Both the position numbers and the translations under genes were made by a program. This document shows positions 23,715 through 33,634 of a DNA stretch of 45,985 nucleotides, piece by piece. This DNA is from Cupriavidus basilensis (GTDB taxonomy: Bacteria; Pseudomonadota; Gammaproteobacteria; Burkholderiales; Burkholderiaceae), in NCBI RefSeq assembly GCF_029335485.1, contig NZ_JARJLM010000208.1:1-45985 (forward strand), read 5' to 3'. Every line of letters begins with the position of its first letter. The stretch's first letter is position 1. The notes under the pieces were generated by a model. That model did not search any database. It was not told where the DNA came from and worked only from the letters and a program-made list of their open reading frames with translations.

Positions 23715-24458
23715 TTACTTGATGTCCTTCCAGTACGACGCGTTCAGGCGCCAGGCGAAGACGGTGAACACGCCGAGGAACATCAGCACCCACACGCCCA
23801 GGCGCTTGCGCTGGTTCTGGGCGGGCTCGGCCATCCAGTCCAGGAAGCCGACCAGGTCGGCAACCGACTGGTCGTACTCGAGCGTGCTCAGCTTGCCCGG
23901 GGTGATTTGCTCGAAGCCGGCGAACTTGTGGACCTTCTCGCCGTGCTCTTCCACCTCGGTGAACTTGGCGGCGCGCTGGCCTTGCAGCTCCCACAGCACA
24001 TGCGGCATGCCGACGCTCGGGAATACCAGGTTGTTCCAGCCCGTGGCGCGGTTGTCGTCACGGTAGAAGGTGCGCAGGTAGGTGTAGAGCCAGTCGTCGC
24101 CGCGGGCGCGGGAGATCACCGACAGGTCCGGCGGGGCGGCACCGAAGAAGGCCTTGGCTTCCTTCGGCTGCATGGCGATGGTCATCATATCGCCGACCTT
24201 GTCGCCGGAGAACAGCAGGTTTTCGCGGATCTGGTCGTCGGTCAGGCCGATGTCCTTGAGGCGGTTGTACCGCATCATGGACGCGCCGTGGCAGTTCAGG
24301 CAGTAATTGACGAACAGCTTGGCGCCGCGCTGCAGCGAGGAGAGATCGCTGGTCTGCACGGGTGCCGGCTCGAGGGGATAGCCCCCTTCGCTGGCCATGG
24401 CGGGCGCGGCGGCAAAGCAGGCGCCGGCCAGCGCGAGAATCGAAAGCAGCTTTTTCAT
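23715..24458 (-). CDS. petC: Cytochrome c1 of the bc1 complex
   Basis: This 247-residue protein has a Sec signal peptide (MKKLLSILALAGACFAAAPAMA), haem site C53-L-N-C56-H57, and the typical MMRYNRLKDIGL and GDKVGDMMTIAMQP segments, the latter with a probable axial methionine. It ends with a C-terminal membrane anchor (LGVWVLMFLGVFTVFAWRL) and the charged tail NASYWKDIK. It accepts electrons from the Rieske protein and passes them to soluble cytochromes. It is third in petABC, 37 bp after petB. The start at 24458 places the signal peptide correctly. Confidence 0.96.
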   Translation of the reverse strand: MKKLLSILALAGACFAAAPAMASEGGYPLEPAPVQTSDLSSLQRGAKLFVNYCLNCHGASMMRYNRLKDIGLTDDQIRENLLFSGDKVGDMMTIAMQPKEAKAFFGAAPPDLSVISRARGDDWLYTYLRTFYRDDNRATGWNNLVFPSVGMPHVLWELQGQRAAKFTEVEEHGEKVHKFAGFEQITPGKLSTLEYDQSVADLVGFLDWMAEPAQNQRKRLGVWVLMFLGVFTVFAWRLNASYWKDIK

Positions 24459-24495
24459 CTTGTGTCCTTGTGCTCTTGTCGGGGTTCGTCCGGGC

Positions 24496-25899
24496 TCAGT
24501 GCGGGTGGAACGTGACACGTTCCGGCACGGGCTTGAACTGGCCGACACGGCTCCACAGCGGCATGGTCAGGAAGAAAGCGAAGTACAGCAGGGTCCCCAG
24601 CTGCGACACCTTCTCACCCACCGGCGACGGGGGCATGACGCCCAGGTAGCCGAGCACGACGAACACCACCACGAACACGGCGAGGATGGTCTTGTGGAAG
24701 GACGGACGGTAGCGGATCGACTTCACCGGCGAGTGGTCCAGCCACGGCAGGAAGAACAGGATCACGACCGAGCCGCCCATCACCAGCACGCCCCAGAACT
24801 TGGCGTCGATGAAGTAGAAGCCCACGGCCAGGATCACCGCGATGGCGAGCGCGCCGAGCTTGATGCGGGTGTCCTTGCTACGCAGGAACACCAGGCCGAG
24901 CAGCACCGCGAAGAACACCCACAGGATCGGCAGGAAGTTCGAGGTGGTGGCGCGCAGCATCGAGTAGAACGGCGTGAAGTACCAGACCGGCGCGATGTGC
25001 GGCGGGGTCTTGAGCGGGTCTGCCGGGAAGAAGTTGTTCGACTCCAGGAAGTAACCGCCCATCTCCGGGAAGAAGAAGATCACCGCGGAGAAGATCATCA
25101 GGAAGCCGCCCACGCCCATCAGGTCGTGCACCGAGTAGTACGGGTGGAAGGGGATGCCGTCCAGCGGGATGCCGTTCGCGTCCTTCTTGGCCTTGATCTC
25201 GACGCCGTCCGGGTTGTTGGAGCCCACTTCGTGCAGCGCGATGATGTGCGCGACCACCAGGCCCAGCAGCACCAGCGGCACAGCGATGACGTGGAAGGAG
25301 AAGAAGCGGTTCAGGGTGGCATCGCTGACGACGTAGTCGCCACGAATGAACAGCGACAGGTCCTGGCCGATCACGGGGATGGCCGAGAACAGGTTCACGA
25401 TCACCTGTGCGCCCCAGTACGACATCTGGCCCCAGGGCAGCAGGTAGCCCATGAAGGCTTCCGCCATCAGGCACAGGAAGATCAGGCAGCCGAAGATCCA
25501 GACCAGCTCACGCGGCTTGCGGTACGAGCCGTACAGCAGGCCACGGAACATGTGCAGGTAGACCACCACGAAGAAGGCCGAGGCACCGGTGGAGTGCATG
25601 TAGCGCACCAGCCAGCCCCAGGGTACCTCGCGCATGATGTATTCCACGCTGGCATAGGCCACGGGAATGCCGGCGGCGTTGAGCGTGCCGTCCGGCTTGT
25701 AGTTCATCACCAGGAAGATGCCGGTGACGATCTGGATGACCAGGACCAGCAGGGCCAGCGAGCCGAAGAAGTACCAGAAGTTGAAGTTCTTCGGTGCGTA
25801 GTACTTGGAAAGATGGTCTTCCCAGAGCTGGGTTGCGGGGAAGCGTGCGTCGACCCAGCCAAGCAGGCCGGTCGTCTTGACTTGTTTTTCGGCCGCCAT
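24496..25899 (-). CDS. petB: Cytochrome b of the bc1 complex
   Basis: This 467-residue polytopic protein opens MAAEKQVKTTGLLGWVDARF. It has the eight-helix architecture of full-length cytochrome b, with a helix-B segment (STGASAFFVVVYLHMFRG), SFHVIAVPLVLLGLVVAH carrying haem-ligand histidines, the Qo motif (DPLKTPPHIAPVWYF, containing the PEWY-region equivalent) and a terminal helix. It oxidises ubiquinol and recycles electrons to the Qi site. The ATG at 25899 has AAGGAGA nine bases upstream; TTG at 25905 is too close to it. The gene lies two bases after the petA stop, so translation is coupled. Confidence 0.96.
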   Translation of the reverse strand: MAAEKQVKTTGLLGWVDARFPATQLWEDHLSKYYAPKNFNFWYFFGSLALLVLVIQIVTGIFLVMNYKPDGTLNAAGIPVAYASVEYIMREVPWGWLVRYMHSTGASAFFVVVYLHMFRGLLYGSYRKPRELVWIFGCLIFLCLMAEAFMGYLLPWGQMSYWGAQVIVNLFSAIPVIGQDLSLFIRGDYVVSDATLNRFFSFHVIAVPLVLLGLVVAHIIALHEVGSNNPDGVEIKAKKDANGIPLDGIPFHPYYSVHDLMGVGGFLMIFSAVIFFFPEMGGYFLESNNFFPADPLKTPPHIAPVWYFTPFYSMLRATTSNFLPILWVFFAVLLGLVFLRSKDTRIKLGALAIAVILAVGFYFIDAKFWGVLVMGGSVVILFFLPWLDHSPVKSIRYRPSFHKTILAVFVVVFVVLGYLGVMPPSPVGEKVSQLGTLLYFAFFLTMPLWSRVGQFKPVPERVTFHPH

Positions 25900-25901
25900 G
25901 G

Positions 25902-26519
25902 TCAAGCGTCTCCTTTTTCATCCTTGCCGATCACGATCTTGGTGTCGGACAGGAATTGGTAGGGGGGTACGTCGAGGTTTTGCGGGGCCGGCTTGTTCTT
26001 GAACACGCGGCCCGCCAGGTCGAAGGTCGAACCGTGGCAGGGGCAGAGGAAACCGGGGTCGGATCCAAGCTGCGGGTTGGAACCGGGGCCGAAGGGGCCG
26101 GAGGGGGAACAGCCAAGGTGGGAGCAGATGCCCACCACGACCAGCAGGTCTTTGTGCTCGGAGCGCGAACGGGTTTCGTTCTTGCAGTACTCGGGCGTCT
26201 TCATGGTGAAGGGGACGTCCGAATTGGGGTCGGCGACTTCCGCATCGGTCTTCTTGAGCGACGCGAGCATCTCCTCGGTGCGCTTCAGAATCCAGACTGG
26301 TTTGCCACGCCATTCGACGGTCATCATTTCGCCCGCTTTCAGGGCGCTGATGTCGGCTTCGACCGGTGCTCCCGCGGCCTTTGCCTTCTCTGACGGCGCA
26401 AACGTACTGACGAACGGAACCGCTACCGCCACGCCTCCGATGCCGCCAGCGACTGACGTCGCAATCAACCAATTGCGGCGACCCTTATCCACGTTCTTCA
26501 CGTTTTGCTGGTCACTCAT
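25902..26519 (-). CDS. petA: Rieske iron-sulfur subunit of the bc1 complex
   Basis: This 205-residue protein has an N-terminal anchor with a twin-arginine motif (DKGRRNWLIATSVAGGIGG), consistent with Tat-dependent insertion of the folded Fe-S domain. The cluster ligands are in CSHLGC and CPCHGS. FDLAGRVFKNKPAPQNLDVPPY follows as in proteobacterial Rieske proteins. It moves electrons from ubiquinol to cytochrome c1. It is the first gene of petABC; a probable -10 box lies about 46 bp upstream. It is one of three proteins encoded in the window with a Tat-type N-terminus. Confidence 0.96.
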   Translation of the reverse strand: MSDQQNVKNVDKGRRNWLIATSVAGGIGGVAVAVPFVSTFAPSEKAKAAGAPVEADISALKAGEMMTVEWRGKPVWILKRTEEMLASLKKTDAEVADPNSDVPFTMKTPEYCKNETRSRSEHKDLLVVVGICSHLGCSPSGPFGPGSNPQLGSDPGFLCPCHGSTFDLAGRVFKNKPAPQNLDVPPYQFLSDTKIVIGKDEKGDA

Positions 26520-26564
26520 TCCAAACCCCAGGGGATGTCAAATTAGATTTTGCGTCAACCGTAA

Positions 26565-26570
26565 ATTGTA
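26565..26570 (-). promoter_or_regulatory. Probable -10 element (TACAAT) of petABC
   Basis: On the minus strand TACAAT matches five of six consensus positions. It would start transcription near 26558, about 39 bases before the petA ATG. The hexamer 17-18 bp upstream (TTTCAA/TTCAAT) is a weak -35. Confidence 0.45.
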
Positions 26571-26731
26571 CCTTAGTCACATGTGCCATTGAAAGGCGCA
26601 CAGTTACTCACCTTTGTACGATAATCGGCCAGTTTGGTTGAGATATGGCCTCCACGCTTGCGTTACGGGCAGTGATCCGGCAGGCTTTTGTCTTGACGAC
26701 CGTTCAACACAAGCAACAGTGGGAGAAAAGC

Positions 26732-27169
26732 ATGGGCATGATGTCGGAGTTCAAGACCTTCGCGATGCGCGGCAATGTGATCGATCTGGCCGTCGGCGTG
26801 ATTATCGGCGCGGCGTTCGGCAAGATTGTCGATTCGGTGGTGAATGACCTGATCATGCCAGTGGTGGGGCGGGTTATTGGCAAGCTCGATTTTTCCAGCA
26901 TGTTTATTTTGTTGGCGGATCCGCCCGAGAACGTGCCACGAACGCTCGACGCATTGAAGAAAGCGGGCGTGCCGGTATTCGCCTACGGTAATTTCCTGAC
27001 CATTTTGGTCAACTTCCTCATCCTGGCTTTTATTATTTTCATGATGGTTCGCGCCATCAATAAGGTGCGCGCCGAAGAGCCGAAGCCCGAGGCGCCGGCC
27101 GCCACGCCGGAAGACGTGGTGCTGCTGCGCGAAATCCGCGACAGCCTGAAGACGCGCCAGCCTTCTTAA
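26732..27169 (+). CDS. mscL: Large-conductance mechanosensitive channel
   Basis: This 145-residue protein begins [22 protein letters not shown], the MscL signature with the amphipathic N-terminal helix and TM1 ([20 protein letters not shown]). A periplasmic loop follows, then TM2 ([20 protein letters not shown]) and a C-terminal charged helix ([13 protein letters not shown]). MscL opens under extreme membrane tension to release solutes during osmotic downshock. The start at 26732 is six bases after GGAG; ATGs at 26738 and 26741 are possible. The gene is divergent from petABC and convergent with the NIF3 gene. Confidence 0.96.
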   Translation: MGMMSEFKTFAMRGNVIDLAVGVIIGAAFGKIVDSVVNDLIMPVVGRVIGKLDFSSMFILLADPPENVPRTLDALKKAGVPVFAYGNFLTILVNFLILAFIIFMMVRAINKVRAEEPKPEAPAATPEDVVLLREIRDSLKTRQPS

Positions 27170-27218
27170 GCCGCTCCAGCCTTGAACAGCCGGCCCGCGC
27201 GCGCCGGCGCCCTGCCCT

Positions 27219-27246
27219 TGCCCCTGGCCGGCGCCGGCCAGGGGCA
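27219..27246. repeat. Perfect 28-bp palindrome between mscL and the NIF3 gene
   Basis: TGCCCCTGGCCGGC (27219-27232) is followed at once by its exact reverse complement (27233-27246). Three GAGGC-type hexamers follow (27247-27264). It lies in the 95-bp gap between two convergent genes. It could act as a shared terminator stem, but there is no T run on either side. Confidence 0.85.
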
Positions 27247-27264
27247 GAGGCAGAGGCAGAGGCT

Positions 27265-28011
27265 TCAGACCGGGTTGGGGATATCGATGAAGGTGTGGCG
27301 CAGGCTGAACTGCTGCGCGAGATGCTCGCCCAGGGACTGGATGCCGAAGCGCTCGGTGGCGTGATGCCCGGCAGCCAGGTAGGCAACGCCGCTCTCGCGC
27401 GCCAGGTGGGTGGTCGGCTCGGATATCTCGCCGCTCAGGTAGGCATCCACGCCGGCGGCTATCGCTGCATCGAAATACCCCTGGGCGCCGCCGGTGCACC
27501 AGCCCACGGTACGGATCAGCTGCTCGGGATCGCCGATCGCGAGCGGTTCGCGCGCGAGCACGCCACCCACGTGCGCGGCCAGCGCGGCCAGCGGCATCGG
27601 CTGCGGCAAGGTGCCGGTCCAGCCTAGCTGGTCGGCGCCGAAGCGGCCGGTGGGTGTAAAGCCGAGATGCAGGCCGAGCTGGGCGTTGTTGCCGAACTCC
27701 GGGTGGTCGTCGAGCGGCAGGTGGTAGGCCAGCAGATTCACGTCGGCGCCCAACAGGCGCTTCAAGCGGGCATGTTTCTGCCCGACCACGCGGGCATCTT
27801 CGTTTTTCCAGAAGTAGCCGTGATGCACCAGGATGGCATCGGCGCCGGCTTCGATGGCGGCTTCGACCAGGGCCAGGCTCGCGGTCACGCCGGTGACGAT
27901 GTGCTCCACCTCGGGACGCCCTTGCACTTGCCAGCCGTTCGGGCAATAGTCTTTGTAGCGAGGCACTTGAAGCAGGTCGTTCAAGTACAATTCAAGCTCT
28001 TTTGTTTTCAT
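27265..28011 (-). CDS. NIF3 family dinuclear-metal protein (YbgI-like)
   Basis: This 248-residue protein begins [21 protein letters not shown]. It carries the NIF3 motifs for a dinuclear metal site: [12 protein letters not shown] near residue 65, [16 protein letters not shown] with the conserved Asp and Asn, and the C-terminal [15 protein letters not shown]. It forms toroidal hexamers in known structures. Proposed roles include GTP cyclohydrolase-like activity and metal-dependent hydrolysis, none firmly established. ATG 28011 is chosen; a TTG at 28029 in frame would add six residues. The gene is divergent from the DegS-like protease with only 19 bp between starts, so their promoters must overlap or lie inside the opposite gene. 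Confidence 0.93.
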   Translation of the reverse strand: MKTKELELYLNDLLQVPRYKDYCPNGWQVQGRPEVEHIVTGVTASLALVEAAIEAGADAILVHHGYFWKNEDARVVGQKHARLKRLLGADVNLLAYHLPLDDHPEFGNNAQLGLHLGFTPTGRFGADQLGWTGTLPQPMPLAALAAHVGGVLAREPLAIGDPEQLIRTVGWCTGGAQGYFDAAIAAGVDAYLSGEISEPTTHLARESGVAYLAAGHHATERFGIQSLGEHLAQQFSLRHTFIDIPNPV

Positions 28012-28030
28012 TTCCTGCCCAAACTCCAAT

Positions 28031-29227
<1,197 letters not shown>

Positions 29228-29280
29228 CGATCAAACCGTAAGCCCGGCGCCGGCCGGTATGTTGGGCAAGCAGTACCTGG

Positions 29281-29311
29281 CCCCGCCCTTTGTGGCGGGG
29301 TCTTCTTTTTT
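29281..29311 (+). terminator. Rho-independent terminator of the Deg protease gene
   Basis: CCCCGCC (29281-29287) pairs with GGCGGGG (29294-29300) around CTTTGT, followed by TCTTCTTTTTT (29301-29311). It lies 53 bp after the stop codon. Confidence 0.88.
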
Positions 29312-29640
29312 GCGCGGCGGGTGTTGCTCAGGCCTTCGGAGCGTACCTGATGCTGCGCAAAAATGGGCTGCGTGAGCAAAGGCGCACCCAGCGCGAAAGG
29401 CTGCAGGAAGTGGCTGGCGATGGCTGGCCGCCAGCCGCCCCGGGCAGCCTTGGCTCGCCCTGCCCCCGGCAGCGCACCTTTTTCCGTCCTGCCGCCGCAA
29501 AGGGATCGGCGCCCGCTGCCCCTCCACATGGCGCAAGGTGGCATTCATTCACGGCCAGGGCACCCGCGATCCTATCTGCGAGCGTTACTGAGGGCGCGGG
29601 GATCATTGGAAGGCACCGCCTGCAGTTCCGCAGCCCGGCA

Positions 29641-29679
29641 AACGACAAAACGCCGGCACCCTTGCGGGTGCCGGCGTTT
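29641..29679 (-). terminator. Rho-independent terminator of the porin gene
   Basis: AAACGCCGGCACCC (29648-29661) and GGGTGCCGGCGTTT (29666-29679) form a perfect 14-bp stem with loop TTGC. On the minus strand it is followed by TTTGTCGTTT-type sequence. It lies 43 bp after the porin stop. Confidence 0.88.
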
Positions 29680-29721
29680 CGCGCCTAAGCCAATCTAAAG
29701 CGAGCTTACGCCCGCATTAAA

Positions 29722-30813
29722 TTAGAACTTGTGACGGATACCAACGGTTGCGCCGAATTGGTTGGCGCCTTGCTGCACGTTGGTGGTCGACGAGGTGTTG
29801 AAACCGTCAACGCCCAGTGCCGAACCGTTCTTGTTCTTCACGTACGACAGCGAGGTGTACAGGTCGGTGCGCTTCGACAGAGCGTAGTCAGCCGTAGCGA
29901 CGAATTGCCACGGATCTGCGCTGGTTTGACGGAAGTCTTGATAGTACACAGCGCCGGTCAGCGAGAACGCCGGGGTCAGCTGATAGCCCAGGCCAGCCCA
30001 GTACAGGTTCGAGCCGGTGTTGGTCAGAGCGGTCGCACCGTTGTTGATGGTTGCGCCCGGCAGGCTAGCACCGTTGGCAGCCTTGGCATAACGGTAACCA
30101 GCGTACACCTTGGCCGGGCCGAAGGCGTAGGTACCAGCAACGCTGGCGCGGCGGATCAGAGCCGCGTTTGCAGCGCCAACACCAACGCTGTTGGTCTGGT
30201 CATAGAAAGCACCAACCGAGAACGGGCCTGCTGCGTAGCTTGCGCTCACGCTGTATTCGCGGCCGCTGCGGAACTGACCAGCAACTTCTTGACCGTTGTT
30301 GGTGAAGCTGTACAGACCAGCGACGGTCAGGCCACCGAACGTGCCAACGTACTTGGCGGCGTTGTCGGCGCGCGAAGCGTATTCAGCAGCGGTCGAGGTG
30401 ATCGAGTAGCGGGTCGAAATCGCCATCGGATCATAGATCAGACCGAAGTCATACATCAGGGTCTGCTGACGGCCCAGGGTCAGGGTGCCGTACTGGTTCT
30501 GCAGGCCAACGTAGGCACCGCGATTGAACAGACGGTTGCTGTCAGCTTGACCGCCGGTGTCGGTGTTGAAGCCGCTTTCCAGGACGAAAATGCCCTTCAG
30601 GCCACCGCCCAGATCTTCAACGCCGCGCAGGCCCCAACGCGAACCCGACTGGTTGCCCGAAGTCATGCGGTACAGCTTGTCGCCGGTAGCGTTAGCCTTG
30701 TTGTTGAACGACAGACCAGCGTCAACCACGCCGTACAGGGTCACGCTCGATTGGGCATACGCACCACCAGCGGCCAGGGCAGCTACAGCGGCTGCAAACA
30801 GTTTCATCTTCAT
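29722..30813 (-). CDS. Gram-negative general porin (OmpC/Omp32-like)
   Basis: This 363-residue outer-membrane porin has a signal peptide (MKMKLFAAAVAALAAGGAYA) and a mature start QSSVTLYGVVDAGLSF, the standard opening of betaproteobacterial trimeric porins. It continues with SGSRWGLRGVEDLGGGLKGIF, RGAYVGLQNQYGTLTLGRQ and alternating amphipathic strands. It ends ATVGIRHKF with the terminal phenylalanine recognised by the Bam machinery. The ATG at 30813 follows AAGGAA at eight bases. The sequence is less G+C-rich and has the biased codon use of a highly expressed gene. It has its own terminator and a 243-bp upstream gap, so it is monocistronic. It lies between tatC and the Deg protease gene. 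Confidence 0.95.
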   Translation of the reverse strand: MKMKLFAAAVAALAAGGAYAQSSVTLYGVVDAGLSFNNKANATGDKLYRMTSGNQSGSRWGLRGVEDLGGGLKGIFVLESGFNTDTGGQADSNRLFNRGAYVGLQNQYGTLTLGRQQTLMYDFGLIYDPMAISTRYSITSTAAEYASRADNAAKYVGTFGGLTVAGLYSFTNNGQEVAGQFRSGREYSVSASYAAGPFSVGAFYDQTNSVGVGAANAALIRRASVAGTYAFGPAKVYAGYRYAKAANGASLPGATINNGATALTNTGSNLYWAGLGYQLTPAFSLTGAVYYQDFRQTSADPWQFVATADYALSKRTDLYTSLSYVKNKNGSALGVDGFNTSSTTNVQQGANQFGATVGIRHKF

Positions 30814-31057
30814 ATCGACACTTTCCTTGTCAACTGATTGGGAAATCTTGGCTTGCCCAAGTGCTTGGGCGACGCATTTACCTCACGTCTGAAGCGTATT
30901 ATGGGTCAGCCCCCCCGGCCGCCAGAAGGCTTTTTCGTCGTAAACCTTGGTTACGGACGGATATTGTTGTGATGTCGCAACAGCATGGGCCGCATTTTTC
31001 ACCATCTTGGTGCAAAAGTTGCGCCATCAAGCTTTGTTTTGGGAAGCCGTTGTACGT

Positions 31058-31855
31058 TCAGTCGGGCTGGGCTTCGCTGGCGGTTTCGTCCTCCACGACC
31101 GGCCTCGAGACGAAACGGGCCATGATCAGGCCCAGCTCATAGAGTGCTACCAGAGGCACAGCAAGCAGCAACTGCGACAGCACATCGGGGGGCGTGACCA
31201 CGGCGGCAATGACGAAGGCCCCGACAATCACGTAGGGACGAATCTGCTTGAGCTTGTCGAGTTCGACCACGCCAAAGCGCACCAGCACGATCACCACCAC
31301 CGGCACCTCGAAGGTGATGCCGAAGGCCAGGAACATGGTCATGGCGAAGCCGAGGTATTTGTCGATGTCGGTCGACATCTCGGCTCCCAGCGGCGCGTTG
31401 TAGTGCGCCATGAAATGGAAGACCGTGGGGAACACAAGGAAATAGGCGAAGGCCACGCCGCAGATAAACAGGATGTAGCTGCTGCTCACCAGCGGCACGA
31501 TCAGCCGCTTCTCGTGCTGGTACAGGCCGGGTGCGACGAATTGCCAGATCTGGTAGAGCACCCAGGGCAATGCAATCAGGAAGGCCACCAGCAGCGTCAC
31601 CTTCATCGGCACGAAGAAGGAGCCGGTGACGTCGGTGACGATCATCCGCCCCCCCTTGGGCAGCGATTCCATCAACGGCCGGGCGAACAGGTTGAAGATG
31701 TTCGGCGCCCAGTAGATCAGGCTGAGGAACACCAGGATCACGCCCGACGCCGCCTTGACGATACGCGAGCGCAGCTCCACCAGGTGGGAGATGAAGGTTT
31801 CCTGCTGACCTTCGTCCTGCGGGTCTTGGGGATCTTGGGAACGTGAGTCGCTCAT
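31058..31855 (-). CDS. tatC: Twin-arginine translocase subunit TatC
   Basis: This 265-residue protein has an acidic N-terminal tail (SQDPQDPQDEGQQETF), then FISHLVELRSRI, the signal-recognition motif, and six membrane segments. The FAPGLYQHEKR-type loop (VAPGLYQHEKRL) and the FAFGITFEVPV-like segment are conserved. The C-terminus FVSRPVVEDETASE is charged. TatC recognises twin-arginine signals and recruits TatA and TatB. Its ATG overlaps the stop of a possible 47-codon frame that fills the gap to tatB. Likely clients in this window are the flavin amine oxidase, the sugar-binding protein and the Rieske subunit. Confidence 0.96.
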   Translation of the reverse strand: MSDSRSQDPQDPQDEGQQETFISHLVELRSRIVKAASGVILVFLSLIYWAPNIFNLFARPLMESLPKGGRMIVTDVTGSFFVPMKVTLLVAFLIALPWVLYQIWQFVAPGLYQHEKRLIVPLVSSSYILFICGVAFAYFLVFPTVFHFMAHYNAPLGAEMSTDIDKYLGFAMTMFLAFGITFEVPVVVIVLVRFGVVELDKLKQIRPYVIVGAFVIAAVVTPPDVLSQLLLAVPLVALYELGLIMARFVSRPVVEDETASEAQPD

Positions 31856-31995
31856 GGCGTGGACCGCTCAGCCGGGCTGGCTGGCATCGAAAAATCGGTG
31901 GCGGAATCGGTGGCGGCACGACGGCGCGGCGCGCTGGCCGGAACGAAAGACAGCGGCGGCCGGCCGGCTACCGGCGTGTGGGCAAGCTCCGTCAT
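31852..31995 (-). CDS. Possible 47-codon small gene between tatB and tatC
   Basis: The ATG at 31995 lies two bases after the tatB stop, and the TGA at 31854-31852 overlaps the tatC ATG (ATGA). The frame therefore fills the 142-bp gap exactly and would be translationally coupled at both ends. The predicted peptide MTELAHTPVAGRPPLSFVPA is followed by SAPRRRAATDSATDF and ends AERSTP. It has no membrane segment or known motif. There is no clear ribosome site of its own and the codon third positions are only moderately G+C-rich. It may be a real small protein, a coupling device that keeps ribosomes moving into tatC, or chance. Confidence 0.35.
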   Translation of the reverse strand: MTELAHTPVAGRPPLSFVPASAPRRRAATDSATDFSMPASPAERSTP

Positions 31996-31997
31996 GC

Positions 31998-32507
31998 TCA
32001 ATCGAAGAAAGAGCGTGCGGGGCCCGTGGCGGGACGGTGGCGCTTGACGCGCGCGGCGCCGGACTGCGCCCACACGCGCACATTGTGCTGGCGCTTGTAC
32101 CACACGGGCCGCGCACCCTGCTTGACGCGCCAGCTCTTGCGGCCATTGTGGGCCTTGTGCGCCATATCCCAGGAAGGCACATAGCCGCTATCCTGGCCTG
32201 GCCCGCCCTGCGCGCTGGAATCGGTACCGGTCAGCGCGTCGTTCAGGGCCTGGCTATGTTCGTGCACTTCCTTGTGGATGGTGCGCTCGACATCGCGCGC
32301 GGCGTCCTCGAACTCCGTGCGCATCTTGCGCAGTTCGTCGAGTTCGACTTCACGGCTGACCTCCGCCTTCACATCGTTGATGTAGCGCTGCGCGCGGCCT
32401 ACCAGCGCGCCAACAGTGCGCGCCACCTTCGGCAGCCGTTCGGGACCGATCACCACCAGCGCCACCGCGCCGATCAGTGCAAGCTTGGAAATGCCGAGAT
32501 CGATCAT
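31998..32507 (-). CDS. tatB: Twin-arginine translocase subunit TatB
   Basis: This 169-residue protein begins MIDLGISKLALIGAVALVVIGPERLPKVART. It thus has the single N-terminal transmembrane helix, the GPERLP hinge and the amphipathic helix that define TatB. A long charged coiled-coil-like region (EVELDELRKMRTEFEDAARD) and a basic, disordered tail (VKRHRPATGPARSFFD) follow. TatB and TatC together form the receptor for twin-arginine signals. ATG 32507 is chosen because it gives the conserved N-terminus. It lies 169 bp after tatA in the same operon. Confidence 0.95.
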   Translation of the reverse strand: MIDLGISKLALIGAVALVVIGPERLPKVARTVGALVGRAQRYINDVKAEVSREVELDELRKMRTEFEDAARDVERTIHKEVHEHSQALNDALTGTDSSAQGGPGQDSGYVPSWDMAHKAHNGRKSWRVKQGARPVWYKRQHNVRVWAQSGAARVKRHRPATGPARSFFD

Positions 32508-32676
32508 GCGAGGTTCGGAAGTAAGGAGCCGCCGCTGGGGGCGGCAAGGCTGCCGCAACGGCTACCATCCGCGCGCGCTATCGCGCACGGGCGAGCCTGC
32601 CGCGGCGGGCATGGCCGGCAAGGCGTTGCAGCCGGGAAAGGGAACATCGGGCGTGCCGACAAGCGTTCTGCCGCGC

Positions 32677-32913
32677 TTACTGCTGGCGCGACTTTTCCTT
32701 GGCTTCCACGTCGATGGTGCCGGCGTCGCGCAGTTCCTTGGCGGGAGCCGCCGGAGCATCCGTGGACTCGCCGTTGGCATCCTTCATGCCATCCTTGAAG
32801 CCCTTGACCGCGCCGCCCAGGTCCTGGCCGATGTTGCGCAGCTTCTTGGTGCCAAAGACCATCATGACGATCACCAGCACGATGAGCCAGTGCCAAATGC
32901 TAAACGAACCCAT
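32677..32913 (-). CDS. tatA: Twin-arginine translocase subunit TatA
   Basis: This 78-residue protein starts [33 protein letters not shown]. It has one membrane helix with the FGTKKLR hinge, then an amphipathic helix ([14 protein letters not shown]) and a short charged tail ending EAKEKSRQQ. TatA oligomers form the translocation path. The ATG at 32913 has CAGGAGC upstream. A 223-bp gap without features separates it from the HIT gene upstream. Confidence 0.95.
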   Translation of the reverse strand: MGSFSIWHWLIVLVIVMMVFGTKKLRNIGQDLGGAVKGFKDGMKDANGESTDAPAAPAKELRDAGTIDVEAKEKSRQQ

Positions 32914-33137
32914 TTTCTGCTCCTGATGAAGCCAGCGGCGGCGCCTCGCCACCCCCGGCTCGTTGTTCCGTCACTGAAGGCCGTGCCGGGCGACGGTTGC
33001 CGGCACGGCATCTGACCGAAGGCCACGCGGCCTGCGGTCCTGCATGGTTTGGCTGCCCGCCAGGCCTTATACGCGACGTCAGGGCTTTCAGACTCAGACG
33101 CCCGCACCCTGGACCAGCAAGGACCAGGCGCAGACCC

Positions 33138-33494
33138 TCAGGGCAGCGGCACCTTCCACCGGTCACGCGGTCCGCCGAGCACGTGCAGATGCAGGTGGTA
33201 CACCTCCTGTCCGCCATCCGGGCCGGTATTGATTACCGTCCGGAAACCGTTGCCACAGCCTGCCGCGCGCGCCAACTCCGGCACCTTCAACATCATTTTA
33301 GCAAGCACCGCGCCATCGCCGGGTCCGCAATCGGCCAGCGAATCCACATGCGACTTGGGAATTAGCAGGAAGTGTACCGGGGCTTTCGGGTGGATATCGT
33401 GGAAAGCCAGCATTTCGTCGTCTTCATACACCTTGCGCGACGGAAGCTGGCCGGCCACGATCCGGCAGAAGAGGCAATTTTGCTGTGAATTCAT
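33138..33494 (-). CDS. HIT-family nucleotide-binding hydrolase (HinT-like)
   Basis: This 118-residue protein begins MNSQQNCLFCRIVAGQLPSRKVYEDDE. It carries the histidine triad HLHLHV at residues 100-105 and the two zinc-type cysteines (C7, C10) seen in bacterial HinT-like proteins. HinT proteins hydrolyse adenosine phosphoramidates and aminoacyl-adenylates. The gene lies between the DUF4870 gene and tatA, the usual tail of the his cluster in this group. Confidence 0.93.
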   Translation of the reverse strand: MNSQQNCLFCRIVAGQLPSRKVYEDDEMLAFHDIHPKAPVHFLLIPKSHVDSLADCGPGDGAVLAKMMLKVPELARAAGCGNGFRTVINTGPDGGQEVYHLHLHVLGGPRDRWKVPLP

Positions 33495-33634
33495 GAAAAT
33501 TTCATTGCGCGTCGCAAATTGGGTCGCAATTTTCGTCGCGGACGGCAGGCCCCGGGGCCGTCCGCCTGCATTTCAGGGCCGTTCGGGCCGCCAGCGCCAG
33601 CCCGCGGCCGGCCGCTGCCCAGCCCTTCCCGCCT

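Larger units (their letters stand above)
29228..29721. other. Intergenic region between the protease and porin genes
   Basis: The 494 bp contain a terminator at each end, listed separately. In the middle (about 29312-29647) I see no gene with family resemblance, no repeat and no RNA-like structure. Short open frames here lack a ribosome site. Confidence 0.55.

Noticed and set aside
29328-29648. Open frames in the protease-porin intergenic region
   Set aside because: They lack ribosome sites and family resemblance, and overlap each other in several frames.
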